Source: Roridomyces roridus (lineage: Eukaryota; Basidiomycota; Agaricomycetes; Agaricales; Mycenaceae). From it: DNA of 64,000 nucleotides. The notes beneath the pieces are model-generated. The model saw only the letters and a program-made list of their open reading frames with translations. It was not told where the DNA came from and did not search any database. The stretch covers positions 1,178,001 to 1,242,000 of the forward strand of contig JARKIF010000002.1 in assembly GCA_029378245.1 (NCBI GenBank), read 5' to 3'. Shown piece after piece: positions 10,167-21,900 of the stretch. Both the position numbers and the translations under genes were made by a program. The number at the start of each line of letters is the position of its first letter. The first letter of the stretch is position 1.

Positions 10167-11269
10167 ATGAGCATCGAATTCACTGTCTACAAGGGTTCTG
10201 CCACCAACGGCATCGTCGAAGCCAAGACGACTCACGCCCCGCCCACGGGAAACCAAGTCCTCGTCAAGATCACCCACTCGGGTATCTGTGGCACTGACGA
10301 GCATTACAAACACGCTGACATGGTTCTGGGGCACGAGGGCGTTGGCACCGTCGAGCAGATTGGCGAGAGTGTTACGGATTGCAAGGTCGGCGACGTGGTT
10401 GGCTGGGGGTACACGCACAAGACCTGTGGCAAGTGCGAACAGTGTTTGCTTGGTGAGTCATCCTCCATCACACCATTGTCTGACTGCTGGAACGTCACAT
10501 ACATAGGGCGGGACAACTACTGCCCTACACGACAGCAGTATGGCGTTTCCAATCACCACCAGGGCTCGTTCGGTTCGCGGGCGATCTGGGATGCCGACTT
10601 TTTGTTCAAGATCCCTGCTGGCATGAAGCCCGAGCACGCCGCGCCACTCATGTGCGGGGGTGCGACAGTCTTTGAGGTCATGGAATTGTACAATGTCCGC
10701 CCGACGGACCGAGTCGGCGTCGTTGGCATCGGTGGCATGGGACATCTGGCGATTATCTTCCTGGCCAAGATTGGCGCCAACGTCGTAGTGTTCTCGAGCA
10801 CCGAGTCCAAGCGCGAGGAGGCGCTCCGCCTCGGCGCTTCCGAGTTCATTGCTACCCAAGGCCTCGACAAGTTCGACACACCACAGCTCGACTTTCTCAT
10901 TGTTACGAGTAGCTTCTTGCCCAACTGGCAGCCGTGTGTACACTCTCGTTTTCATGCAGTACCTTTCACTAACTCGATACTAGATACATGGACGTGATGA
11001 AGCCCCGCAGCACCATCTTCCCACTCACAGTCTCCTTCGACAACCTCGTCATACCCAACTTGCCCCTCATGTCCCGCGGAATCAACGTCCAGGGCTCGAC
11101 CATCGCCGCGCGCTCGGTGCAGAAGCGTATGCTCGACTTTTCGGCGCGTAATAAGGTGGAGCCGATTGTCGAGTTGTTCCCGCTGACGAGGGAGGGTGTG
11201 GAGGAGGGCATGCAGCGTATGAGGGATGGAAAGGTGCGATATAAGGCTGTTCTGGTTGCGAAGGATTGA
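10167..11269 (+). CDS. Zinc-dependent alcohol dehydrogenase (CAD-like), paralogue 2
   Basis: Exons 10167..10452, 10507..10933 and 10984..11269 (286, 427, 286 nt) encode 332 residues. Catalytic-zinc region: SGICGTDEHYKHADMVLGHE. Structural-zinc cysteines: CGKCEQC and the Cys of RDNYC. Nucleotide-binding loop: GVVGIGGMGH. The start is MSIEFTVYKGS, matching the other paralogues; an ATG 21 bp upstream adds MHRQPIT, which the others lack. It is followed head-to-tail, 262 bp on, by paralogue 3, suggesting tandem duplication. All splice junctions keep frame and no lesion is seen. Confidence 0.93.
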
Positions 11270-11531
11270 AAGTTTCTTGTACTTATACCCACTGTGTATC
11301 AATGGACCGTTTGGGAACACCTTCCCGGGTATCGGATAGCCGGTCTTCCGGTTTCAAAGTCTTCCTCATGTCAAGGCGTTGAGGCCAGGTCTTCCAGAAT
11401 CCAGCGAGGAGCTTTACCTCGCAACTGAGCGGATGTCTTGCGGCCACGACTAGGGGCCGCCTTCTGAGAGACGACCTCGGGCCATGCATCGGAAAACTGT
11501 CTCAGCACAACCTTGACCACCAACCACGACC

Positions 11532-12691
11532 ATGGGAATCGACTCGACTGTCTTCAAGGGTTCCGTTGACGGCGGAATCGTCCAGGGCATCACCCACCAT
11601 GACGAGCCGGTAGATAACCAAGTTCTTGTCCGAATCACACACTCGGGAATATGCGGCACGGATGAGCATTACAAGCATAGTGATATGGTCCTTGGGCATG
11701 AAGGGGTTGGGGTTGTTGAGAAGATGGGTGACAAGGTTACTGGGCTCAAGGTTGGCGATGTCATTGGCTGGGGGTATACTCACAAGACTTGTGGGAGTTG
11801 TGAGGAGTGTTTACAAGGTGCGTGTGGTCCTACATTGTGTAGACGACGAGTAACGATTTCTCGTAGGCAAAGACCAGTATGTACTGCCTCACACGCGAAA
11901 GGTGGGTGTCTATGCACGATTTCGACGTCTTCTGATAAGTAGTTTTGAAAAGGTATGGTGTCAGCAACCTCCACCAAGGCTCTTTTGGATCGCATGCGGT
12001 CTGGGATGCTTCGTTCCTGTTCAAGATCCCAGCAGGAATCGCAGCAGAGGACGCAGCGCCCCTCATGTGCGGCGGCGCGACCGTATTTGAGGTGATGGAG
12101 ACTTACAACATCCGCCCAACGGACCGTGTCGGTGTGGTGGGTATCGGTGGCCTGGGACACTTGGCGATCCAATTCCTCGCCAAGATGGGCGCCACTGTGG
12201 TCGTATTCTCCAGCACGGACTCGAAAAGGGATGAAGCGCTCCGCCTTGGAGCGAAGGAGTTTTATGCGACCAAGGGTGTCAAGAGATTCGAGATGGCGAG
12301 GTTGCATCATTTGCTGGTGACGACTAGCGTTCAGCCTGATTGGAGGCCGTGCGTATGCTTTGCCCTTTCATACAAGTCCTCACCCGTCTCGTGCAGATTC
12401 CTCAAAATCATGCGTCCGACAAGCAAGATTTATCCTCTGACTGTCGCCTCAGGCACGATGGATATCCCATTTATGGGCGTCGTAGACCAGGGTCTTACGA
12501 TTCAGGGCTCGAGCGTCGCGTCACGCGCTGTGCACCGCAAGATGCTCGAGTTTGCAGCAGAACATGGAATACGGCCGATTATTCAGCGCTTCCCGTTGAC
12601 AAAGAGTGGGATTCAGGAGGGTATGGCGCATTTACGGGAGGGAAAGATGAGGTATCGAGGAGTTCTTGTTGCGCAGCGCGCGTCGTTGTAA
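11532..12691 (+). CDS. Zinc-dependent alcohol dehydrogenase, paralogue 3, with a disturbed second exon
   Basis: Exon 1 (11532..11817) has the family length of 286 nt. The next part is unlike the paralogues: a 35-nt exon (11866..11900) followed by an extra intron of about 52 nt, then 11953..12348 and 12397..12691. The 35-nt exon has 4 nt more than the homologous stretch: paralogue 4 reads GACCAGTACTGCCTG, here it is GACCAGTATGTACTGCCTC. This breaks frame just before the structural-zinc Cys (YC) under the obvious splicing. Using donor GTGTGG at 11822 and acceptor CAG ending at 11876 would restore frame but remove several residues. Otherwise the protein is well conserved (SGICGTDEHYKHSDMVLGHE; GVVGIGGLGH). 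Function may be impaired, or splicing differs. Confidence 0.75.
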
Positions 12692-12758
12692 TAGACAGTG
12701 TATATTCGAGAGAGGAAACCGCGATTGATGCATCACGAATGGCTTGACTTGCACCTCC

Positions 12759-14742
12759 ATGCTGACCCGTGTCCCCCGACTCCACATTCGGCTCGGAAGG
12801 CCGTTCTCAACAGCACTAAGCCATACAGACCTGCTCGAGAAATACCGAGCTCTCGTTACCGCGGGACATATCAAACACGATGAGGAGCAAGTCCGTGTTA
12901 TTATGCAGGTACCCTACTCTACGCACTTTTGCTCGTTAACTGACACCACCTTCAGCTGAGAAGATTACAGAAAGAACTAGTCGACTATTCCCCCGCGTCG
13001 ATAGCACCGCACCTCCTTGAAAGCCCCGAGACGTCTTCCTCCGCTTGGTACAAGTCCACGTCGGAAGACGACGAATCCGCAGATTCACGGGCTCTGGTTT
13101 CTCTCAAGAGCCACGCCGAGGAACTCGCAGCGCTGAACACGGCCAAGGTACTACCACCCTGCGTCCCAGAAAGACGCCCAGCTTGAAGCGAATGTCGCAG
13201 GGGATATTGTTAACCGGTCCCCCAGGCTCGGGAAAGAGCTTCCTCGTCGATCTGTGGCTAGCTTGTATCCCCACGCCGTATAAAACGAGGAAGCATTACA
13301 GTCAACTCGTGCTGGAGATTTATCGTGGGGTATGGGAGGAGACGCAACGGAGGATGTCGTCGGATTCGACGAACAGTCGCGATTTGGGAGAGAGCGCTCC
13401 GTGGAACGCGAGTGTTCGCGATCAGTGGCGCGACCTCCTCAAAAGCGGCAATCTGCCCCTCCTTTGGCGAAGCCGCGCTCGTACTACAGCCCTCTCGCGG
13501 CCTACAATCGCATTCTCCGTCGCCCGTCGCCTCGTGCTCCGGCATTGGCTGCTCGTATTCGACGAGATCCAGCTGCTGGACATTTCCAGCGCGACCCTCC
13601 TTGCGGATGTCTTGTCGTGGTATTGGAGGATGGGCGGTGTCATCGTCGGGACGTCCAACAAAGTTCCGGATGAGATATACAAGCATGGGGTTCAACGGGA
13701 GCGCCTTGAGCCGTTTGTGGAGGCGCTTAAAGTGCGATGCCCGGTGCTGAGTATGCGCTCGGAACATGATTGGAGGCGGCAGGACCATCGGCAGGAAGGT
13801 CGGACGTGGTTGTTGCACAGCGACGAGGGACGTTTTGTACCGCTTTTGAAAAGCTTTACTAGCGGCGAGGCAGGTGAGTAGCGTTTCTTTCGATACACGC
13901 AATCTGACATTCATTTCCAGAACAGATGGCAAGAAATCTGCATGTCTTTGGTCGACATTTACAAGTCCCGTGGTCCTCAGGCGGAGTGGCCCAATTCACC
14001 TTTGCAGAACTGTGCGATGCATCTCTTGGCCCTGCAGATTACTTCACACTGGCGGCGCACTTTCACACCATCGGCATCTCCAACATCCCCGTCTTGCCGC
14101 TCTCCGCGAAGAACCAAGCCAGGCGATTCATCTCTCTCATAGACGCACTATACGAAGCCCGATGTCGGGTCGTTTGTTTGGCTGAGACCAAGCCGGAGGA
14201 GTTGTTCTTCCCTGATGCTCAGGCGTCGCTGCCCGAGGAAGATGTCGACGCTATGATGATGGCAGAGTCGATTAGCGAGGGCAGGGAGGGATACCGCCCC
14301 AATGTTTCTGCTTATGATAGTCCTGGGATGGCAGGGCGGATGGAAGTAAAGCCTCTGGCCTTGGATACGTTGTCCATTTTTTCGGGTGGGTCTGCTCTTC
14401 TAGTTTACATTTCAGCTCATGTGCGTCAACGTAGGTCAGGAAGAGCAGTTTGCGTTCAAGCGCGCGCTTTCGAGGCTTATTGAGATGACGAGTCCTGCGT
14501 ATATCCAAGGCGCGCGGTGGACGCCACTTTCTGACGGGGAACGTGCCTGGGAGAAGAATGTGACGCAGACAAGGGAGTCGGTTGGCCACGACGAGTTTGC
14601 GTCTGAAGAGACGTACCTCTCAGAGACGGGGATACGGAGACCTGCTGCGCCGCGGATCAAGGCTGACCACGTCTGGGGTGTGCGAGAGGATTGGGGGCCT
14701 GCGGCTGGGAAATGGGGGAAGGGTGCGGACACGAAGCCTTGA
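12759..14742 (+). CDS. AFG1: AFG1-like mitochondrial AAA-type ATPase
   Basis: Five exons (12759..12908, 12956..13147, 13201..13873, 13921..14385, 14435..14742) give 595 residues. AFG1/LACE1 proteins are mitochondrial ATPases linked to turnover of respiratory-chain subunits. Visible motifs: an N-terminal basic, hydroxylated presequence (MLTRVPRLHIRLGRPFSTAL); Walker A TGPPGSGKS at the start of exon 3; Walker B WLLVFDEIQLLD; then VIVGTSNKVPDEIYKHGVQR and the family-typical C-terminal blocks FTFAELCDASLGPADYFTLA and ALSRLIEMTSPAY. It converges on the F-box gene at 14772 with 29 bp between the stop codons. All exon joins keep frame. Confidence 0.93.
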
Positions 14743-14771
14743 GTGTTCGAGTATTTACGATTATCTACACA

Positions 14772-16229
14772 CTATTCGTCATAACTGAAGTAGAAACCAT
14801 CTTCTACGAGATCCACTATACTGTCACCAAATATTCCATTCGTGAAGCTGCCTGCGAGCCGATCAACTGGTGGGATCACCAATTGTTCCAAGTACGCCAC
14901 TTGTTGTGGTCGTGCAGCTGGGTCCTCCCACCAGCGCGATCTGACCATCCGCTCAAGACGGCGTGCGGAGAACTCGTATGCTCCGAATCCCGAGACGATG
15001 AGATGCCGCAGTCGGGGTGCCAACGGAGGTGCATCCGTGTCCTTGTGGTACGTCAGCTGGTCTAGCAGTGGATCATCCACGGCGTCTGAGCAACCATGGA
15101 GCGTCAGCTCGGTCGTCTCTGGCGCGAGCCGGAGAAGTGAAGCCAGCTCGCTCGACGTGATTGAAGCGTGCTGTAGTTTGATGTTTCGGAGATGGGGAGA
15201 TCTGCTCTGGAAGGCGGATAGTTCGGCCGTGGGCCAGAGGACGCTTGGTGTTGGGTCGAAGGTGAGGGCGAGGGTGTGGAGGGCTGGGAGGGCGAGTGGG
15301 GCGAAGAAGGGGGAGACGAGCCCGACGTCGTCGTTCCCCAGCTCAAAGGATATATGGAGGACGGCGAGCGACGGCAGGGTTGTTATGACTGGAGGGGAGG
15401 CTGGCATGGGCTCGTCCCACTCGCTTGTTGTGAGGTCCGCGGAGACGAGGCGCGTGCATTGGAGGATGGTGGCGAGGCATGCGGAAGGGGAAAAGTAGGT
15501 TAGTTTGAGGGAGGTGAGCTGTGTCCAGGGTAGGAGGAGCAGTCGGGGGTTGTACGTCCGCGAGCCGTGGAGAAAGAGGGATACATTCTGCAGCTTTGGT
15601 GCAGAAGAGAATGTCCCAAGGGGAGCGACACGGCCGTATGTGTCATATTCGGCATCGAGGCTCTCGAGGATCGGAAAGGACCCTTCGGGTAAATCTGTGA
15701 GCAGTTTGAATGAGTTGACGTCCATGCTGAGGTGCTTCCAGCGTGAAATGGTGGCTGAGATAGCGTGAAAGACGTGTTTGGCTATCTCCATGAGGTTGAT
15801 TTTATCGACTGCATGCTGGGCGTGCTGTTTGAAGGAGATTGAGACTGGCAATGGAGCGGAACGCGCTAGCAGCGCCGCCAGTGTCTTTGCATAAGTCTCC
15901 GCCACCGTGTTTCCCGTCAAGTGCACGTCCATGACGCCTTGATTCCATAGCTTTGGCGTGCTATTGATTATCCGTCTCCAGTAGCGACAGACATGTGAGA
16001 GACGGAGTGGAACGTCTCCTTGGTCCAAGATCGAGTAGGCAAAGATCTCGACGAGGAGTTCTGTTGGGAGCTTGCCCATGGGGAGGATGGACCATTGCAG
16101 GCGCGCCAATGTAGCGCGCTGCGTCTCGAGTGTACGAGTGAGGGCGTCAATCTGCGTTTGAATGGAGAGCATTTTGGCCTCTGTGGCCGCGATCAGGCAT
16201 TTTATTTCGCCATTCGAGGGATGCGGCAT
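14772..16229 (-). CDS. F-box domain protein
   Basis: A single-exon gene of 485 residues. An N-terminal coiled coil (about residues 10-45) is followed by the F-box GKLPTELLVEIFAYS and the basidiomycete-typical LRLSHVCRYWRRIINSTPKLW at about 52-95. The remainder is a leucine-rich-repeat-like solenoid (for example LLLLPWTQLTSLKLTYFS, SPHLRNIKLQHASITSSELA). F-box proteins recruit substrates to SCF ubiquitin ligases through SKP1; the target is unknown. Such genes are highly expanded in agaricomycetes, and three more relatives occur at 29128, 39868 and 41861. Confidence 0.88.
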   Translation of the reverse strand: MPHPSNGEIKCLIAATEAKMLSIQTQIDALTRTLETQRATLARLQWSILPMGKLPTELLVEIFAYSILDQGDVPLRLSHVCRYWRRIINSTPKLWNQGVMDVHLTGNTVAETYAKTLAALLARSAPLPVSISFKQHAQHAVDKINLMEIAKHVFHAISATISRWKHLSMDVNSFKLLTDLPEGSFPILESLDAEYDTYGRVAPLGTFSSAPKLQNVSLFLHGSRTYNPRLLLLPWTQLTSLKLTYFSPSACLATILQCTRLVSADLTTSEWDEPMPASPPVITTLPSLAVLHISFELGNDDVGLVSPFFAPLALPALHTLALTFDPTPSVLWPTAELSAFQSRSPHLRNIKLQHASITSSELASLLRLAPETTELTLHGCSDAVDDPLLDQLTYHKDTDAPPLAPRLRHLIVSGFGAYEFSARRLERMVRSRWWEDPAARPQQVAYLEQLVIPPVDRLAGSFTNGIFGDSIVDLVEDGFYFSYDE

Positions 16230-17021
16230 GGTTGGAAAGAGTCGCGACGGTCTAGTACGTGATCTGAACGAGTGTCTTGAGATTCACGCAACTACAGGAG
16301 AGGCTGTATCGAGCCTACGACGGTCGACCTTTGTGTGCTTGAAAGAGAGCTCTGGGTGATCGCCGCGGCGATCAATTTTCTGGGCAATTCAGTTTATCTA
16401 AGAAAACATCCTCCTGCGTTCTAATGTACAGCGCTGGTCGGTGTCTGGAACGCATACTTGGAGTTCCCTGTCCTTCGTTCCACACAATTCAAGGAGGGGA
16501 GCTCGTATTTTCACCCAATGACAGTAGATCGAGAGGCCGTGGCCCGTGGGGCCTGGGCGACATGAGTGATTCTAATTCTTTCGTGGGACATTCTGAACGC
16601 ACGAACTGTCGTTGTCAGACTGAGATTCATGCACTTACCTTTCGACACTCCCCCAGTCGAACCCAGAGAGGATCGGTGTGTTATGGTTCCGCAGCTGCTT
16701 CTGCGAGTTCTTCACCAGACGGCCATCCCATTCTCGGAGAAAAAACGCCCATAGATTCACCAGAGTGGAACAGGCGGAGGAGGAGAAGCGACAGTGAGAA
16801 CTTGGTGTCACCTGCCGCGCGGTCAGGTGCGTATATTTAAATTCGACCGAAAATGGGAAATACAAGTTCCCTCTTCTGTCCTGCGTGAGACGCGAATGCA
16901 GGTCGAGGAGAGGGTGGTTGTGGTTGAGGAAAGAGGTAAAGCCATGCTCGTGATTGGCTCACCCCGGACTGATCGGTTTACAAATTCCGATTTGTTCCAT
17001 CCCTTTCCTTTTCTTTCGACC
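16230..17021. other. Intergenic, divergent promoters
   Basis: Separates the F-box gene (minus) from cytochrome c peroxidase (plus). Open frames here have no recognisable motif. A pyrimidine-rich stretch (TTTCCTTTTCTTTCGACC) directly precedes the peroxidase ATG, as is usual for highly expressed fungal genes. Confidence 0.45.
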
Positions 17022-18536
17022 ATGTCTTTCTCCCTCCTTCGCGCATCTGTCGCCAGGACCGCTGCCCGGTCTGCTGCCCCTCGCGCAGCCTCCAGGGCAC
17101 TCCCTCGTGCGGCCTTCCGCAAATATTCTACGCCCCCGCCAGCCTCGGAAGCGCCAAAATCCAGCAACACCGGCCTCCTCATTGGTGTGGCTGGCGCCAT
17201 CCTCGTTGGCGGTGGCTACTTCTTCTTCAGCTCCAGCTCGGACGCTACCGACGCCAAGAGCCCCATCAAGGCTAAGATCAACTTTGTTCCTACCCAGGAA
17301 GACTATCAAAAGGTAGATAAGGCCTCCTTTGCGCTCTCTGCTTGTTATAACACCGGTGTAGGTCTACAACAAAATTGCTGAGCTTCTTGACGAGGCTGGA
17401 GACTACGACGGTACGCAAAAACCACTTGAAAGACGCGACATTGCTAAATATTCAATAGACGGTTCGTATGGCCCTGTAATCCTGCGGCTGGCGTGGCACT
17501 CGTCGGGCACGTACGACGTTGAGACCAAGACTGGTGGAAGGTGCTCCTCGCGTCGTTTCATTGGCTTTTCAATTCTAAGTCGGTTCCACAGCAACTACGC
17601 TACTATGCGCTTCGAGCCCGAGTCGCTCCACGGCGCCAACGCTGGTCTTGACCTCGCCCGCGGTGTTATGGAGAAAATCAAGGTTCAGTTCCCTTGGATT
17701 TCCTACGGCGACTTGTGGACTCTTGGTGGTGTTGCGGCCGTCCAGGTGCATCATCAGGTTCTAGGCTCACAATTCTAGCCAGTGCTGACTAGCGTTGTTC
17801 ACAGGAAATGGCTGGTCCCAAGATCCCCTGGAGGGCCGGACGCGTTGACGGCTATGCGGAACAAGCTACTCCCGATGGCCGTCTCCCCGATGCCACTCAG
17901 GGTGCTGCCCACCTGCGCGCTGTGAGTCCAGGAGGGCTGTTGAGCGAGGCACATCACTCACTTCCTGTAGATCTTCGGCCGCATGGGCTTCAACGACCAG
18001 GAAATCGTCGCGCTCTCTGGTGCCCATGCTCTTGGCCGCTGCCACGCTAACCGGTAGGCTTGCCTTGCTCTGTGCTTGGATCTTGAAACCACGTTTTTCA
18101 AGCTCCGGATTCGAAGGCCCCTGGACTTTCTCGCCCACCACCCTGACGAACGACTACTTCAAGCTCCTCTTCTCCGAGAGCTGGGTCTGGAAGAAGTGGA
18201 CTGGCCCCAAGCAGCTCGAGGACAAGAAGACCAAGACGCTCATGATGCTGCCGTGCGTTTTGTCGCTCGCTCCCTTGATGTCGCTTTTCTGACTATTTGT
18301 TCAGCACCGACTACGTTATCATCCAGGACAAGAGCTTCAAGAAGTTCGCCAAGGCGTACTCTGACGATAACGAGCTCTTCTTCAAGGAGTAAGTCGGCCT
18401 GACTCGCTCTTGTGCCGTGGGAGGCTGATATGGGTGTAGCTTCGCCGCTGTCGTCGCCAAGCTCTTCGAACTCGGTGTCCCTCAGTTTAGCTCGCCTGAA
18501 CCTTGGGTCATGAAGACCCTTGATGAGCAGAAGTAG
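17022..18536 (+). CDS. CCP1: Cytochrome c peroxidase, mitochondrial
   Basis: Nine exons (17022..17312, 17362..17410, 17459..17540, 17592..17745, 17805..17921, 17971..18053, 18103..18252, 18305..18388, 18440..18536) encode 368 residues, close to the usual length. It reduces hydrogen peroxide using cytochrome c in the intermembrane space. The presequence is bipartite: an Arg/Ala/Ser-rich stretch (residues 1-38) then a membrane segment [19 protein letters not shown], as in yeast Ccp1, which is released by rhomboid cleavage. Distal haem site: [12 protein letters not shown], with the catalytic Arg, Trp and His. Proximal site: [20 protein letters not shown], followed by the WTF/WVMK region. All splices are in frame. 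Confidence 0.96.
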
Positions 18537-18955
18537 GGGGGTCGAAACAAACAGAACGCTAGATGAGTGAATCTAGATCTAGACGACGCGCTAGATTTTT
18601 AGAGCGCAAATTGTTCCTGCTAGAACTTACACTACTGAATGGTCCCGGTATTACAGTCAAATTGAATTGTGTTGTGCGGTATTCGCAAGGTCTCTACCCG
18701 AGTTGTGAGGATGAGGACCTCAGGATGCCGGCGCGAGAGACTCTGAGAGTTCTTCACCCTTTGGGAACAAGGGCGCGGCTGTTTATATATCACCATCTTC
18801 CTACACGAGTGATTAGTATCGTTTCTTGCGGTCTCATGGGCTGGGTGATGACGGCCCGCGCCGCGAATCACCTTCCTTCCTGATGCAATCCCCCGTGCCT
18901 GAAATTTGAAACTTGAAGCAGAAATGCAATCTGTATAAAGACATCGGTCTGTAGC
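18537..18955. other. Intergenic between peroxidase and ABC transporter
   Basis: Contains the peroxidase 3' flank with CTAGATCTAGA near 18570-18582 and the ABC gene promoter. No gene seen. Confidence 0.4.
18934..18939 (+). promoter_or_regulatory. TATA-like box upstream of the ABC transporter
   Basis: TATAAA in CTGTATAAAGACATC lies only 17 bp before the assigned ATG at 18956, so if it is used the leader is extremely short or the start is the in-frame ATG at 18968. Confidence 0.35.
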
Positions 18956-21900
18956 ATGGCGTTCACCATGGCCAGGTGAGTTGCCTCGCACCAGAAAGAG
19001 CTTGTTTTCATTCGAAACAGCTCGCTCCTTCTTCCTCTCTACATCAGCACCGCGTCTGCGGTCATCTTACTGTCCACCCTTGGCCTCAAACTACGCGTCA
19101 AATCATCCTCCGAGCACGCGTCTGGAACGCATTCGCATGGCGGACGAACTATCTTCGCGTTTAAAGTGGCGAGACTCGTTGGGTGCCTCGTTTTGCTGAG
19201 CTTGTCGGTCGTGGTGGGCGACAAGAGTGAGGGACTCGCGAGCACTCGTCGGGCAGCGTTGTGTGCCACCTATGTGCGTGTTTTGACTGTGAATAGCGTT
19301 TGAATATTGAACTGGTGCAAAATAGCTCTATGCCTGTGCCCTTGCTATCGTGTCTGTCGCGAGCGGGAGCAGAGTTGTTGTACCCCATCTCAACACAGTT
19401 CTGTTCTCCACCTTCGCGGTCTACGTTTACCGCGATGTATTTCCCCTGGCCACTTTCACGCTCGTTCCGAAGGACTTGGCCCAAGGCCCTCTCCTATGGG
19501 CCCAAGTCGGCATTCTGTTCGTCGTTGCAGTGGTCATCCCTCTCTTGATACCCCGTGAATATATACCCGTGGACCCCAAGGTATTCAACCCGTTTTACTG
19601 GCATCGAAAAGCAATTAACCCTAGCCCAGAATTCAATGCCCCAAGTTAATCCCGAGCAGACGGCGTCAATCCTGTCCCTGGCGCTCTACACCTTCCTGGA
19701 CACCATCATCTTCCGCGCGTACCGCGTTCCTCACCTCGAATTCGATCAGTTACCACCCCTACCCGACTACGACTCTGTAGAGAATCTCAAGCCGCGCGCC
19801 TTCCCGCACATGGATGTATTCGCGGGCAAGAAGCGGCACGTTCTGGTCGGTCTCATCTGGGTCTTCCGTTGGAAGCTGGCTGCTATGGTAGTCGTGCTGG
19901 TGATCTTGCCGCTTTCGACGTTCATACCTCCGATTGCGCTCAACCGGTTGCTCAAGTACGCTCGTTTGGTGCTACCTCGAAATATATGTGATCATTTTCA
20001 TCAGCTATCTCGAAAATCCAGCCGAGGAATCGACCATGAAGCCTTGGTTTTGGATTCTCCTGCTATTCGTGGGACAGGTGACCATTGCCCTGTCTTTCCA
20101 GCGGTATCTGTTCCTTATGGTAAGGACGCTCGGTCTTGTCTCGTCACCTAGACTGAGGTATTTGTCAGACGAGGCTCACCAACAATGTCACTGCGATCAT
20201 CTCTCAACTTGTTTTCGAGCATGCCTTGCGTATACGTGTCAAGGCAGAGACGGCGGGCAATAATGCCAAGGCGGCCGATCTGCAAGGCCAAATGACGAAC
20301 CTTCTGACGACTGATTTGGCGGTGAGGCCTCGACTCGTGCACGGTACCTGTTGTCTGATTCAGTCCAGAACATCATCAATGCTAAAGAAGTCCTGTTGCT
20401 GTTCACGTTCATTCCGCTACAAGTCATCTTTTCTATCGTGTTTCTTTATCAAATTTTCGGCCTGAGCTCGTTTGTGGGCACGGGGTGCGGTTTTTCTTGT
20501 CGAGACCTCTACTGGGTGCTCAATTTGAATCAAGAATCACGATCGCTATGCTTCCCTTGCCCGGTTACATCGCCAAATGGCAGCAAAGTAAGAGATCAAA
20601 GTACGCTGGCGATCCCGTGTGCTCACGTTACACTAGCTGTACAGAAGCAGACGATGCAGAAGATTGACGCCAGGGTGCAGACGGTTACTGAAAGTGAGTT
20701 CCGCCTCACATACAGGGAAATCGCATTTATCGATCGTCGTCAGCGGTGAACGTTCTTCGCATGATCAAGTGGGTTGTTGTCCAAACGTTTCTGGTCATCG
20801 CTCGCTGACTTTCGTTTTCAGGATGTTGGGATGGGAAATGAAAACGGAGGAGAGGATCGCGAGTAAGCGGGAGGAGGAGCTGACTTGGATCTGGAGGCGG
20901 AGATTGCTGGAAATATCCACCAGAGCTTTCAAGTATGTGGTTGCTGATCCCTTTGATTTGAGCTAACCTCCCTCTTTGATAGCAATGCGTTGGTGCCTTC
21001 GCTCACTATGCTTGCATCATTTGGTGCGTATTCGTCTCAGCTTCCGCAATCTGGAGCTGACGTCGAGATTATCAGCCACTTAGTACGTTGCCAAGCCGTG
21101 TCAGGTTGATGGTCAAAACCCATCTTTCTTCTGCAGTGTGAGCTTGGGAACTTTATCACAATTCTGCGGCGCTGAAATTCATTCAGACTGTTATCGCAAA
21201 ACAAGAGCTCAGCGCGTCCAAGGTCTTTGCATCTATGGCAGTTTTCGACATGCTGCGGTTTCAGCTAGGGAACGGGTTCTTCTACGTATCCAGCGCAGTG
21301 AGCATTGGCATTGCACCTTGCTTTCCGACTTAGTCACTCGTTTGCAGATCAATGGCAAAGTCTCTTTGGATCGACTGAACGAGTTCCTTCACAACGTGAA
21401 CTGACCATTGTCGTATTCGACAGCTGATCCATTCTCTCTCAGACCGAGCTCCTCGACTCGTTCTCCTCACAGAACACATCCGAAGTCCTCCCTGTTGATG
21501 AATCAGCCTCGGATGTGGTCGGTTTCAGAGATGCCACTTTCGCGTGGTCCAATGATGAGGCAGATGGCAGTCTCACGCCCTCGAGCCGCCGATTCCTCCT
21601 CAAGATTGAAGGCGAGCTGTTATTCAAGTCAGATTGCGTCAATCTTGTCGTCGGACCCACGGGATCGGTGAGTTGGAACCTGACCTTGCAACCCGTCTCT
21701 GAAGTGCGCAGGGCAAAACCTCTCTTCTGATGGCTCTTCTCGGTGCGTTTCCACCGTCATTCCTGTAGTCATCGAAAGCTCACAAACTTTACAGGCGAAA
21801 TGCACTTTATACCGTCCTCGCCGAGCTCGTGGTATAATCTTCCTCGGGGAGAAGGTGTTGCCTATGCCGCTCAGGAGAGTTGGGTCCAGAATGATACCAT

